DNA from: Tamarix chinensis
Taxonomy: Eukaryota; Streptophyta; Magnoliopsida; Caryophyllales; Tamaricaceae
Direction: 5' to 3'
Length of the DNA: 64,000 nucleotides
Assembly: GCA_030549775.1 (NCBI GenBank)
Contig: CM060172.1
Span: forward strand, 9,225,861 to 9,289,860
In this document: one piece after another, positions 1-10,972 of the stretch
How the letters are laid out: the number at the start of each line of letters is the position of its first letter
Position numbering within the stretch: position 1 is the first letter of the stretch
Notes under the pieces: generated by a model
The model's input: the letters and a program-made list of their open reading frames with translations, nothing else
Told to the model about the DNA's origin: nothing
Database searches by the model: none
Position numbers and translations under genes: made by a program

Positions 1-3000
1 TTCAAAACAATATCTGTGCATCATTGGAGCTTCATCCCAAATTATGAGCTTGCACCTTATAATTAACTCTGCTAATGGACTACCTTGTTTGATATTGCAC
101 GTTGAATCTTCGTTCGGATTTATAGGAATCTTGAATCGAGAATGAGTTGTTCTCCCTCCTGGTAGTAAAAGAGAAGCTATTCCACTTTATGCCACATTTA
201 ACACAATATCTCCATTGCATCTTAAAAATGCTGATAGTGTCTTCCATATGAATGTTTTCCCAATACCACCATATCCATATACAAAGAACACGCCGCCTGA
301 ATTTGATTCAACAGCATTGATTATGGTGTCGTAGACATTACGTTGCTCATCAGTAAGATTTGATAGATATCTCTTATGTTCTTCACGTAATGTAATGCGA
401 TCGTAACACGTTTCTTCGTGTATCAATCTATTATGACCACTTGAAAAATATTCTGGTGGTGGGAACGGCATTGACTGAAACTCTCGTAAGCTCCTACCGT
501 AGTTTTGTAACAATTTTTCAATCTCAGCTAAACCATAATTTTTTATCTCATTGTCATCCAATTGAAGTTCTAAAAATAAATATACACTAAGTTTAAATGC
601 TAATCATATAATCTACAATTATTCTTATTCTATTCTATCAAAAATAAAAAGACAATAAAGATGAACAAAAATTACCTGCGTGGTGCAAGATTGTACGTTT
701 TCTATATAATATATCATCAGTCAAGTAAATCCACCACTCATGCCAACAGACTTCAGGTAGACTAAGTGAATCTGATGATAATAATGTTGCAAATAAAAAC
801 CTCAAAGAAGATGCAGACGCCCAATGACTTGCCTCAATAATTCCATCAATGTATTCTTTATCATCGTCTAACAATCCCAATGCATAGCAAGCATCACAAT
901 ATGATGTATACTGGACACCATTAATACATTTTATATCATCATAGCTTCTCGGTCCACGAATGACGTTAAGAAGACATCGCAAATAATAAAGTTCTCCGCT
1001 ACCAGGAGGAACATAGAAAATGCGTCCAATAGATATCCTTTGCTGCCTTGGACGCCACTCTCGTTTACATGAATCCCAAACAAACTTCATAGGGAATTCT
1101 GCATAAGTCAAATTCCTTGCATCTTCATATTTATGATTTGCCTTCATCCAAGCTAGAAACATACTTTCCTTAACTGATAAACGATCAACAACATCATCGA
1201 TCAAATCTTCATCAGAAAAAATAACACTTTGTTCGTTTGGAAGATGAAAGCCTAACCTCTCAACTGGTGGATTCTTATATTGAATTTCATTTTTAAATAA
1301 TCTCATTGCTGCCTCACATGATGAAATATATCTACAATCGTAATACATTTGAATCTCATCAGCCTTTTTTACTGCATCATCACCATTCATGCTTCCATAA
1401 AAAGATGCAGTAACACGATCATGCCTTTTATTCACATATTTGAATAAATACTTGATGGAACGTGACTGATTGCACCACTCGACATTTATATAGGCACCAT
1501 ACTTAAGCAACAAATAACGATTTTGTGACACGACGAACCTATTATCAAGAGGGAACCCATTCTTCTCCACCGTTCTTCCATTATCACGTCTTTTATATAT
1601 TGGATATCCATCATCATCAACTGTTGTACATTCAACAAACTTTTTCGGAAAATGTTTTGTACAGCGACCATTAGCCATGCAAGGGGAGTTCTTTTCCAAA
1701 GTTCCACATGGTCCATGTATCATGTATTCTTGAACAGCTTTGTAATATGTAGCATCAGTATTGTGATCAAGAATTTCAGCTGAAATTATTCTATCAATGT
1801 CTTTTCCAGTTGGATATTTGTCTTCTTTTGCAAGAAAAACCAATATATGGGCGTGAGGCAATCCACGTTTTTGGAATTCAATAGTATATATAACTATAAT
1901 TGAAAACATCATAAAAAAACAGTTAGAATAATTTAACAAAATTAGATTTCTATAACTCAAATCATGAAGTAAGTGTAAAATGTTACCTGATTTAATATTC
2001 CCAAATATCTTGTTATTCCGAAGATCTTTTATAAGATAATCAAGCTTCATCTTGAAAATACGACAAATAATATCTGGACGATCATCAGCTTTAAGACCTC
2101 TTTCATGAATAAAACGAACAATCTCAGGCCATTTTGGATTGCAAGTAAATGTGATAAAAAGATCAGGATAACCAATCCATCTACATATGGCCATGGCATC
2201 TTGATAGTTTTGAACCATATATCGAGCACCCCCGGTGAATGATGATGGTAATATAACTCTTTTTCCTTGCATAGATGGATCCGTCTCACCTCTTAAAATA
2301 GCATCTGTCAATCCACTATATAGTTCACAACGTAATTGTTTTTGATGTAGTCGAATGTATGTCAACCTTGCTGACTCAATCATTGTATATGCATCAACAA
2401 TAAATTGTTGTAGAAGTCTCTTAGATGATAGTATAACTGATCTCTCAAAATTTCTCTCATGCAGTCAGTAGCAAAAATACTCTGTCGTACTTACATATTT
2501 TCGACCACATTGTTGATTTCCATCATTAGACGTTAATGGAATATCTTCTCTATAACCATCTTCACCATAAGGAAACAACAAAGGATATTGTAACCCTAGG
2601 TAAGAAGCATGCAATTCACTTATCCGCTTTAGCAATCCTGTTTTTGTTTCAACCAAGATATCCCTTTCACCAAGAGATGCATCAATATCACCAACAATTA
2701 ATCCAACAACTTCTGAAGTTGTCGGTAGGTTATACCTTCTTCCATCTCCATTCCTTCTACCAATCAATTTTAACTTAACATCAGAACAACCTTCTGTGTT
2801 TAGTTTTTCCCTCACCATTCTAAATGATTTGACCAAAACATTATTCTCATCAAGCATAGTCTTCAAATCAGAAATAATGGATGTGTTAAGGTTGTTCAAA
2901 CTTTCATTTCCCCTATTAGAAAATTAGAAAAATATGTTATAACAATCCATTATAACTATTCATAAAATATACATGTAATGAATTAATCATTAATAAAAAG

Positions 3001-4326
3001 AAATCGTAACAAAACTTACCTAACAGAATGGACTCTGTTTTCAACTTCATTTTCTGTATCGTAAATGTATAGTTGTGCAAATTTTGGTGTCGAACCATCC
3101 GCTGATAGTAAACTTCCCATAAGATGATAATTTTGACCATGAAGTCTAAACATTGGAGGATAATTACCACTGTTCAAACTCCTATCAATCTTTCCACCCA
3201 TAGATGTGAAAGAATCATACTATTGTATGATCGGATATTTTCCAAAAAGTGTTTACTTCGATTATTTTGTGAATAGAATAATTCATGCAACACTTGTGGA
3301 GGATTTCTCATCAGCGGGAGTTGGATTTTCCTTGCATATAGCACAATGAGTATTTTGGTTTTCGCGAATTCTGACTTCTACACAATCTTTCGGCGTACCA
3401 GAATAAAGAACCACAAAATGTACATGTGTATGTAGGATCACCAATATCCCAATATTCTATAGATAAAAAAATTAATTATAAAATTATCAGAATATCAATA
3501 AATGAAATTAAATTTAAGAAGAAACAATAAATATCAGATATAATTTAAGGGGATACATAAAAATATGAATATATATACATGTGTGTTTGTGTATTTATGT
3601 TAGAGCATACCACATGATAATAAATCATTGTTAACTTCTATTTCAGTACCTGCGATAAATAAAATGTCATAAATTAGAAATCATAAGATTTACATTTCAT
3701 TTAAGAATTTAAGAAATATCAATTAATACTTCTTAAGTAATACAATCTTACCATCAAAAACTTGTTCCAAATTGATTGCCACATCTGAAATATTGAAACA
3801 ATAAACAATAAATGAGTACTTAATTTCAACACTGTAATATTACATAAGAATTAATGATAATTCATATATTTAAAATTTAAAATAATAGTAAAGACACAAA
3901 CCTTCATTGGACTGGAAATGTTGTTGTTTTATTGAATCATTACTGTTAATAAAAACCTCACCATTATTCATATTAGGTACCCCCAAAATATTAGCTGAAA
4001 CATTTTGATTAAGTACTTGAGAGTGGTGCGTTCGATCTATGCAAATGTCTGAACTTCTAAGACTTGACGAAAAATTATACACATTGTCACTACTCTCCAT
4101 TTTCTGGATAATATGTCCTGGAGTACAAAGTGCTTTTCAAGAATAATAAATCAGTCAATATATTCTAACATGAATGATAAAATGTATGTTACATTAACAT
4201 CGGATAAAGAAATACAAATTTACCATTGGTAATATCACTAAATGGAGATGTTGTTTTTGGAGACTGAAAAGGATAGAACACATGTTTTTGAGATGTAGCT
4301 TTTTCAATAGAATATCGTTTTGACAT
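1..4326 (-). mobile_element. Helitron (rolling-circle transposon), 3' part outside the window
   Basis: The minus strand encodes the replication initiator and PIF1-type helicase typical of autonomous plant Helitrons. The helicase reading frame runs off base 1, so the Helitron 3' end (expected hairpin and CTRR) lies outside. The 5' end (expected TC next to a host A) must lie to the right of the start codon at 4326, but I could not place it in the AT-rich DNA there. The right boundary given here is therefore the start codon, not the transposon end. Confidence 0.9.
1..4326 (-). pseudogene. Helitron Rep-helicase (RepHel) gene, eight exons, four small lesions, C-terminus outside window
   Basis: Product type: HUH nickase-ligase plus SF1B PIF1 helicase that drives rolling-circle transposition. 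Exons read from GT/AG sites and phase: 4326-4224, 4132-3902, 3784-3752, 3649-3611, 3456-3020, 2912-1987, 1893-676, 569-<1. Every phase fits once two 1-nt deletions in the fifth exon (near 3325-3331 and 3208-3216) are allowed for. Visible motifs: a Cys-rich N-terminal part with FWYAER; FITFTCNPKWPEI; the HUH motif HAH (codons 1847-1855); the paired-tyrosine motif YLFKY (1436-1450); Walker A GYGGIGKTF (about 251-285); and Walker B IIWDEAPM near the left edge. Further lesions are in-frame TGA at 2465-2467 and TAA at 187-189. The start codon 4326-4324 (MSKR) is the first ATG of the first exon I can support; an upstream exon is possible. Four lesions suggest fairly recent inactivation. Confidence 0.88.
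1894..1986 (-). other. 93-bp in-frame intron of the Helitron gene
   Basis: The donor is CAG|GTAACA at 1987/1986 and the acceptor TTATAG|TT at 1894/1893. Removing the segment restores a continuous S-V-I-Y-T-I-E-F-Q-K-R-G block just before the HUH motif. The length is 31 codons and contains no stop, so an unspliced transcript would also stay open. Confidence 0.8.
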
Positions 4327-6000
4327 CGTATCAATATTCTCTGCATAAACAACAATTATATAAAAAAAAACCATAATTAGTAGGATTGATGAATCATTAA
4401 GTACCTGTTTAGACTTCTTTTTATCGTAGGTAACTATTATTAAAATCAAATGGAAATATAAGTCCTATACTATCTATACAATACTATAATGGTTCAATAA
4501 TAGTATACCTTAAAGTCTAAAACACATTTTAATTTTTTACTATTATATAATACAGTATATAATATAAATTTTATAACATAATTTTTTATGTTTCCCAATT
4601 TGGCTTTCGGGTTTCTTATTTAATTTATATTTAAATTCAAAAATTTAAAAGTTTTAAAAAGTATGGTCTTTTAATACTATAGCAGATCATGTTATCACCT
4701 AATCACATAATATAATAACAACATAAATATTTTATTATTATCAACTGTTCCGATTAATCTAACATGTATCAATTCCTTAACCAAATTATTTTTATTGTTA
4801 TTAATATTAACACATTAACAAATTAATTACATAGTATTAAGGCTAATAATATTGAAATAATAGATGACCATATGTATTTATATTTATTTAACTTGGGTAA
4901 CTAATATTAAAATTAAATTTATATATAAGTCCTATAATATTTGTACAATATTATAACAATTCAATAATAATTTTTTTAATTTTTTTATTTGTTTACAATT
5001 TTATATCAAAATTCAAAAATTAAAATTTTTTAAAAGTATGCTCTTTTAATACGATATAGTAGATCATGTTATCACCTAATCACCGAATCACTTAATATAA
5101 TAAGATAATTAATATTTGAATATTATCAACTAATCATCTAGTATGTATCCATTCCTAAAACTATATAATTTTTTTTCTTATTAATATTAACACATTAACA
5201 CATAAAAGGAAAACATAATTAAAAAGTATCATGGATAATAACATTGCAATTATCGATGACCATATCTATATAATTTTAATTATATTGGGTAAATAATAAT
5301 AAAATTAAATAGAAATATAAGTCCTATAATTATCTAACATAATTTGTGGAACTTAATTTTTTAAATTCGTGAATATATTTTTTTTACTTTATTGGTTTAT
5401 TTTGTTTAGCATATTAAATTAAGATTTAAAATTTTTCAATTTTTTTTAAAGTATGGTCTATTGATATTATAGTAATATATGTTATCACCTAATCACATAA
5501 TCTAATGAGAGTATTTATATTTTATTATTATCATTTAATCATCCAATCATTTAATCATGTACTATGTATCAATTCCTTAAATAGTTTAATTATATTAGAA
5601 TTAATACTCATACATTAACACATAAGCACATGATATAAGAATATAAAAATATAATTAATATTTCAATTAATAATTTAATTAATATGGCCGTATTAATCTA
5701 CTAAATAATCTACTAATCAATTAACATCATAAAAAATATATATTTATTTAGCTTCTATTTATAATGTTAATATTTTTTTGGGTTAATAATGATTTACCTA
5801 ATTAATATAATCTACCTTTAATCTAGAAAAATCACTTTAGCTACACAAAATTCAATTAGTGTCTTAAGAAACTTCATTAATACACTATAATATAGCAAGA
5901 CTGAATGAAAGTCAGTTGATCAAGACTTTCAGGACATTCGGACATCCCCAAATATATTATGTCACACGTATAATATAGCTAAATCGTAATCGTCCATTTC
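4327..6000. other. AT-rich noncoding DNA upstream of the Helitron gene
   Basis: This is long, low-complexity A/T sequence with no supportable reading frame. Blocks such as 'gatcatgttatcaccta' recur about every 400 bases (near 4685, 5065 and 5470), each followed by a similar AT-rich stretch, so the region looks like two to three diverged copies of a roughly 400-bp unit. It probably contains the Helitron promoter and 5' end, but I cannot mark either. Confidence 0.5.
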
Positions 6001-7860
6001 AAAATCAGCTAATCCAGACCATCCGTATATTTTCCCATGGATCGACCTTCAACAAACACAATTTATACCAATCTATACCGTTGATTTTTGTACGAAAGAA
6101 TCATAAACGTTGATTTGCTTCCGTTCGGATTCCCCAAACAAACACAAATCAACTTCATCTCAGCCGTCCACGTTACAAATCATGCATGATCGACAACAGC
6201 GATTGAACATAGCCACTGACGCAGAATCCCAAAAACTTCGACCTACACTGCTCGAGGCAGGATTCGTATCGTTAGAATCCCTGCCCCTGCCTTCGTCATC
6301 CTCTCCTCCATTCTCCGAAACCCTATCTTTTGCTTCGAATCTTCAAACTCCATGTCTATCATGAAAATGGAATAATACTCTGATTCGAGTTGAAGTCTTG
6401 TCTTCCTATACTACAGTCGAACCCTATTTTTGTATTACTTTCTTCGTCTAAACTCAACTTATGTTAATTTTTCATATCTCCGCCCCTGGCATCCAAATCC
6501 GATGTATATAGAACACCGAAATAAGTAGGTCAACTTTAGATCTTTACTACGTCGTTCTTCTGAAATCGAAGAACTTACTAAATAGGTGTAAATTTGTTCT
6601 TATTTTCCGACGGTCAACTTCGTCATCGATTTGTTTTATGTGCCGCAATAAGGTAAGTTCTTCGCATATTTTTTCAATATTGCATAAAATATGTTATACT
6701 CTAAAATAAAACACTAAAGAGTTGTTTGTATTTTTCTTACAAAAATCTGAGTGCTTATCTGACTTCCATTTCAGATGAGCTCAGATTTCGAAACTATTTG
6801 CAGGGAAAATCTTCGCGGTAATCAAATCATTGAGGCTGAAGATTTTAAAAATCGTAAGTGTTTTCGAAAATAACTTATTGTATCTATCAAAATAGTATAA
6901 GTCAATTTTTTTTAACTAATGTTTTTTGATCTTTCTTCTTTCGATTATCTGAGTTTGTATCTCACTATGACATCACCTCAGATTTCGAAATATTTGTTAG
7001 ATAATTTTGAGGCCATTAAGTATCATTATCAAAGTGTAAGTATATTTCTATGAATTTTATTTGTCAATTTTATTAAATTTAAAACACACAAACATGACAT
7101 TATGTATAATATTTAAATTTATTTACATTTAATTAATGTTAACAGGTCACAGACACTTTCATAAATATACTCTGAACTATCAAAATATAAACAATATTAA
7201 GGTAAGATTTCTCAATTTTTTTCACTTTAAATTTGTAAGTTTAATATACTTCTATACTTGAATTGGTAAGATGTTTCAATTAATGTTAAGGACTAATTTG
7301 ATTTCAATTTTCCTTGCAGGTTGTCACCTTAAGGTCTGATAAGTTAAAAATTTATGTTCTGATGTTAATATACTTGTATACTTGATTTTTACAAATAACA
7401 TAGTTTTCATTAATGGTTGATAAATTATTATTGTCGTAAATTCATATTCAAAATTCATTTTTAAACCATTAATTGTCTTCTATATTTTTTTTATATAAAT
7501 TATAAAAATTGTGACATATGTTAAAAATATTTTCAGCAATATAAGATACAGAGATAATAAGCTTTAAATTTTTCTCCAAATGTTAATATACTCTAATTTT
7601 AAACAATAATGAATAGAGTTAAATACACTTTCTAATTTGAAAGCATGTTGATGTTGATGTTAATGTTGGAACCCATCATCGGTTAACATTATATACATAA
7701 TTTATTTTTACGTAAAGTATTTAAATTAAATAAAAGATCAGTTAGTAGTATTTAATAATAATTTGCAGGTTTCAATTATTATTTTCTCTAATTTATGCAT
7801 TAGAGAGTTCTCTGAACCTTATTATTTATAGCATTGGTGGATTATTTGCTCCTATGCCAG
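6001..7860 (+). other. Exon-like blocks of an unrecognised plus-strand gene or captured fragment
   Basis: The sequence between 6050 and 6660 is richer in G/C than its surroundings and resembles a 5' untranslated or first-exon region. Possible splice-bounded blocks follow: an acceptor TTTCAG then ATGAGCTCAGATTTCG at 6775, running to a GTAAGT donor near 6854 (26 codons, open); a block 6985-7037 before GTAAGT; and acceptor-like TTGCAG near 7320 and TTTGCAG near 7770. I recognise no protein family. It may be cargo of the Helitron or a separate decayed gene. Confidence 0.25.
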
Positions 7861-9170
7861 GTATTATACTCTTACTCTTGTAAACATAAACATTATTATC
7901 TAATGATTAACTGTGTTGTCTGTTTCCTATTGTGGAAAATGTCATCATATGTGCACATATTTTCTGTGTTGAATGAATTTGTTACGATTAATTAACATGA
8001 TTACCTTAATTTTAAATAACATATACTATATAGTTTCGTTTGTCATTATGGATTAATTAATAGAAGTATATGCATTTGGAATATTTTGTAAAACATTGTA
8101 AAATTTCGAAACAATGACTAATGGCTAACAGAAGGTAGCATCATGTATGGTTGTGTTATATTTTTTCAATGCAATAATACAAACATTATGACCTATTGTA
8201 GTAATATCATCGGTAGCATGATCAATTATGAAAATGTATTTGATTGTTAGTATGCATTACTAATAACATTTACTATAGTCATAACTCCAATCCTAAATAA
8301 AAATTTAGATATAACTAATGTCTAATATGTTAGAATGTATAAATTATATGTGGACAAAGCTAAACATGTATGCAAACTATAATTCATAATAATAGATAGT
8401 TGAACCTGATGTTGAGGCTTCTTCTGTCATCCTTTTTCGACATAAGGTTCTGGACTTCGTTAATTTCTTCATGATTTAATTAGCTGATGCACATGTATAA
8501 ACAGATAAATAAATAGTGTAAATAGTGTAAATATAAATATAAAAGAATGAGCACAATAGTAAAGCTTACTTTGAGTAATATCTTTGTCTTGGTTAGTGAT
8601 AATCCGCTATAGCTAAAAAATAATTTCGAAGTATGGATGAAAGGGAGTATCTAAGAAAGGTGTGATTTGTCTTCTCCATTGTTTAAATAGAGGCTGTTCA
8701 AATAGGGAGTCAAACAATGAGGGTATATTTGTAATTGCAGTTATATTTTTGTCTGTGGCTGTGTCAGATGTTCAATTCAAATTAAGGGGATCCAAAATAT
8801 CAATATATATATTTTCATAGTCACTATTTAATATAATTGTTATTTGAATTGACATTTCAATTGTCATCTTTTATAAAGTTATTGCTTAATCATTGACATA
8901 CATTTAATTTTAGCCTATTTAAGGATTATATGTAGTTGAAGACAAATTACTTGCATCAATTTTAGACAAAAGAAACTTTCATTACATAATATCCAATTAA
9001 AAAACATAAGATACCATTACATAATAATAAGGATAATATAACATGCCTAACAAATCAATCGATATAATAAGCAAACATAGCATGCTTAATACCGATAAAT
9101 AAGTCTTTTTGGTACAAATTCTTTCCAAAGACAAAGAAACTAACATGAGAAAACATAAAAGATATAGATA
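7861..9170. other. AT-rich DNA, nothing recognised
   Basis: I find no reading frame, repeat array or family motif that I can support here. Confidence 0.4.
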
Positions 9171-9171
9171 T

Positions 9172-9485
9172 CTAAACTAATTTCAGAGTTTCTATTTCTT
9201 GATCACTGCTCTTGTCCTCTTCATAGGAACAGTTGATGACAAATCTCCATCTCTTGTCTGATTCCACATCTATGGGTTTGGATGGAGTGCTATCATCTTC
9301 CTTGTTTGGTGTTGTGATCTCATCAGTCTGTGAAATAACCTTAAAAACAAAACTCATGAAACCTACTTTACAATTTCCAATGAATTTACAAACAATTGAA
9401 TAATCCATTTATGTTTATTATTATTCCTTTGGTTACCTGCCCTTGAAAATCACTTTTGCTTGCCTTTGATAGTAAGTCAGAGTCC
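9172..9485 (-). pseudogene. Possible C-terminal exons of an RPA1-like (OB-fold) protein, fragment
   Basis: Two splice-bounded blocks are visible on the minus strand. One runs from about 9484 to 9438, after acceptor TTTTTAG and before donor GTAACC, and encodes DSDLLSKASKSDFQGQ. The other runs from about 9329 to 9172, after acceptor TTTCACAG, and begins TDEITTPNKEDDSTPSKP, ending at a stop at 9172-9174. Acidic, Ser/Thr-rich tails of this kind follow the zinc-binding OB fold in plant replication protein A large-subunit homologues, which plant Helitrons often carry. No OB fold or zinc finger is visible, so the family call is a weak inference. The strand matches the nearby Helitron. Confidence 0.3.
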
Positions 9486-9489
9486 TAAA

Positions 9490-10970
9490 AAGAAAAAGTT
9501 TAACAAACTATTTATTGAAATAGGGCTGGAGAAAATACTGATTTCTTTTTTGGTTGATGCTGCAGTTGTTTCTGAGCTTCAAGAAGAGTATGCTTCAGGT
9601 GGCACTTGCAACAAAAGCTCACGAATGTTGTGGCTATGAGATGATCATAGGCTTGTATATATAGTAAAAATTTTCAAATATTGTAAAAAATTCATCAAAA
9701 GTCAGATACATGATGTGGTAAATATCTGGCCATTGATATAGGTTTTTGTAATTTACAGACCATTGATCTTTTGAGAAACAGACTTGTGACATGTCAATCT
9801 GAACATGACTGACATGTATGAATACACATGACATGTATGTATTCAGGTCAAATGTATGTATGCACATGACAGAGTTGTTTGGGCGGGAAACTATCCTGTG
9901 CAAACAACTCTCTTTTTATATATAGTAAGATCAATTCAAGATTATAAGTTTTATGATAAGTATCTTATGTGGGTATGTTGTTAGCTTTACATAGTTGGTT
10001 AAGATCTGGTAGAATATATTTATGATTTGTCTAGCTAGTTGAAGATCAGTTTACATATTTTGTAACTTAGATCCTTTCGAGAACAACCTTGTTAATAAGA
10101 TTTAGTGGTGTAGGTAGTGAGATGACATACCCTCCACCATATCTATGCATGACGCCACATGCAGATCTACGGACTCATGTTATATGGTTATACAATGAGT
10201 TAGGTCAGTTGTATGTGAGTGGCGCATCCTATCACTCCTTCCATTTCAAATCGTATTACCTACTATTGACCCTCCCTAAGATAGAGCCATAGTCATTGGC
10301 TACATCTACTTTTTTTCATTAGTTTCTCCACCACACTAATACACCTCACGTGAGATTTATTAAGGGTGGAGTGTTTGCCAGAGAGTATGATAGGATATCT
10401 AGAGAGCTGATAGTGATTGATGCTGAGTGGAGGTTTTGTCATATATTGCCCCCGAGTATCCACCCCAGTTACTCTAGAGTATCCTTGACTAGACTCTCTA
10501 GCGATGATGTGAGGGATTAGATGACATATTGTGATGAGTGGACTTTGACAGTTGTAGTTATTAGGCAGGCTCGACGAGGCTACCCGGGGGATTTAGTTTT
10601 ATGACTATGAGTAATTTCTTATTTAGGTGTTTGGGCTGTAGCAACCTTTTGATGTTTATATTGCTGCTATTACTTTAATCCTTTAGTATATATATCTTTT
10701 GTAATTTGAACCATTATACAATGTTTTGCTATGTATGTATGTATGTGTGTGTATATATATATATGAACTCTTTTTAAGTATGAGCAGTTTGAGTATTAAT
10801 ATCTTTTTGGAAATGTGTTATCATGATTCGTATATATATATATATATATGGAATAGAATGATACATTTGAGATTAATTCTTTCTAAGTATGAGCAATTTG
10901 TGAATTATAAAACATAATTATATTGATTTGTAATAATTACTTTTGCATGGGATACATCCAGATTAAAAAA
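9490..10970. other. Intergenic DNA with short open stretches and TA/TG microsatellites
   Basis: A plus-strand open stretch at 10089-10292, and a second block around 10370-10600 (FAREYDRISRELIVIDAEW), look like degenerate coding DNA of one unrecognised protein. An in-frame stop and frame changes separate them. Short TG/TA repeats lie at 10733-10762 and 10830-10850. I assign no function. Confidence 0.35.
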
Positions 10971-10972
10971 TA

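Noticed and set aside
1486..1716. Alternative minus-strand frames inside the Helitron gene (also 2047-2289 and 2937-3170)
   Set aside because: They overlap the true Rep frame in another phase and lack motifs.
2536..2778. Plus-strand 80-codon frame
   Set aside because: It is antisense to a clear Helitron exon.
10726..10917. 63-codon frame over TG/TA repeats
   Set aside because: Microsatellite-derived, with no conserved content.
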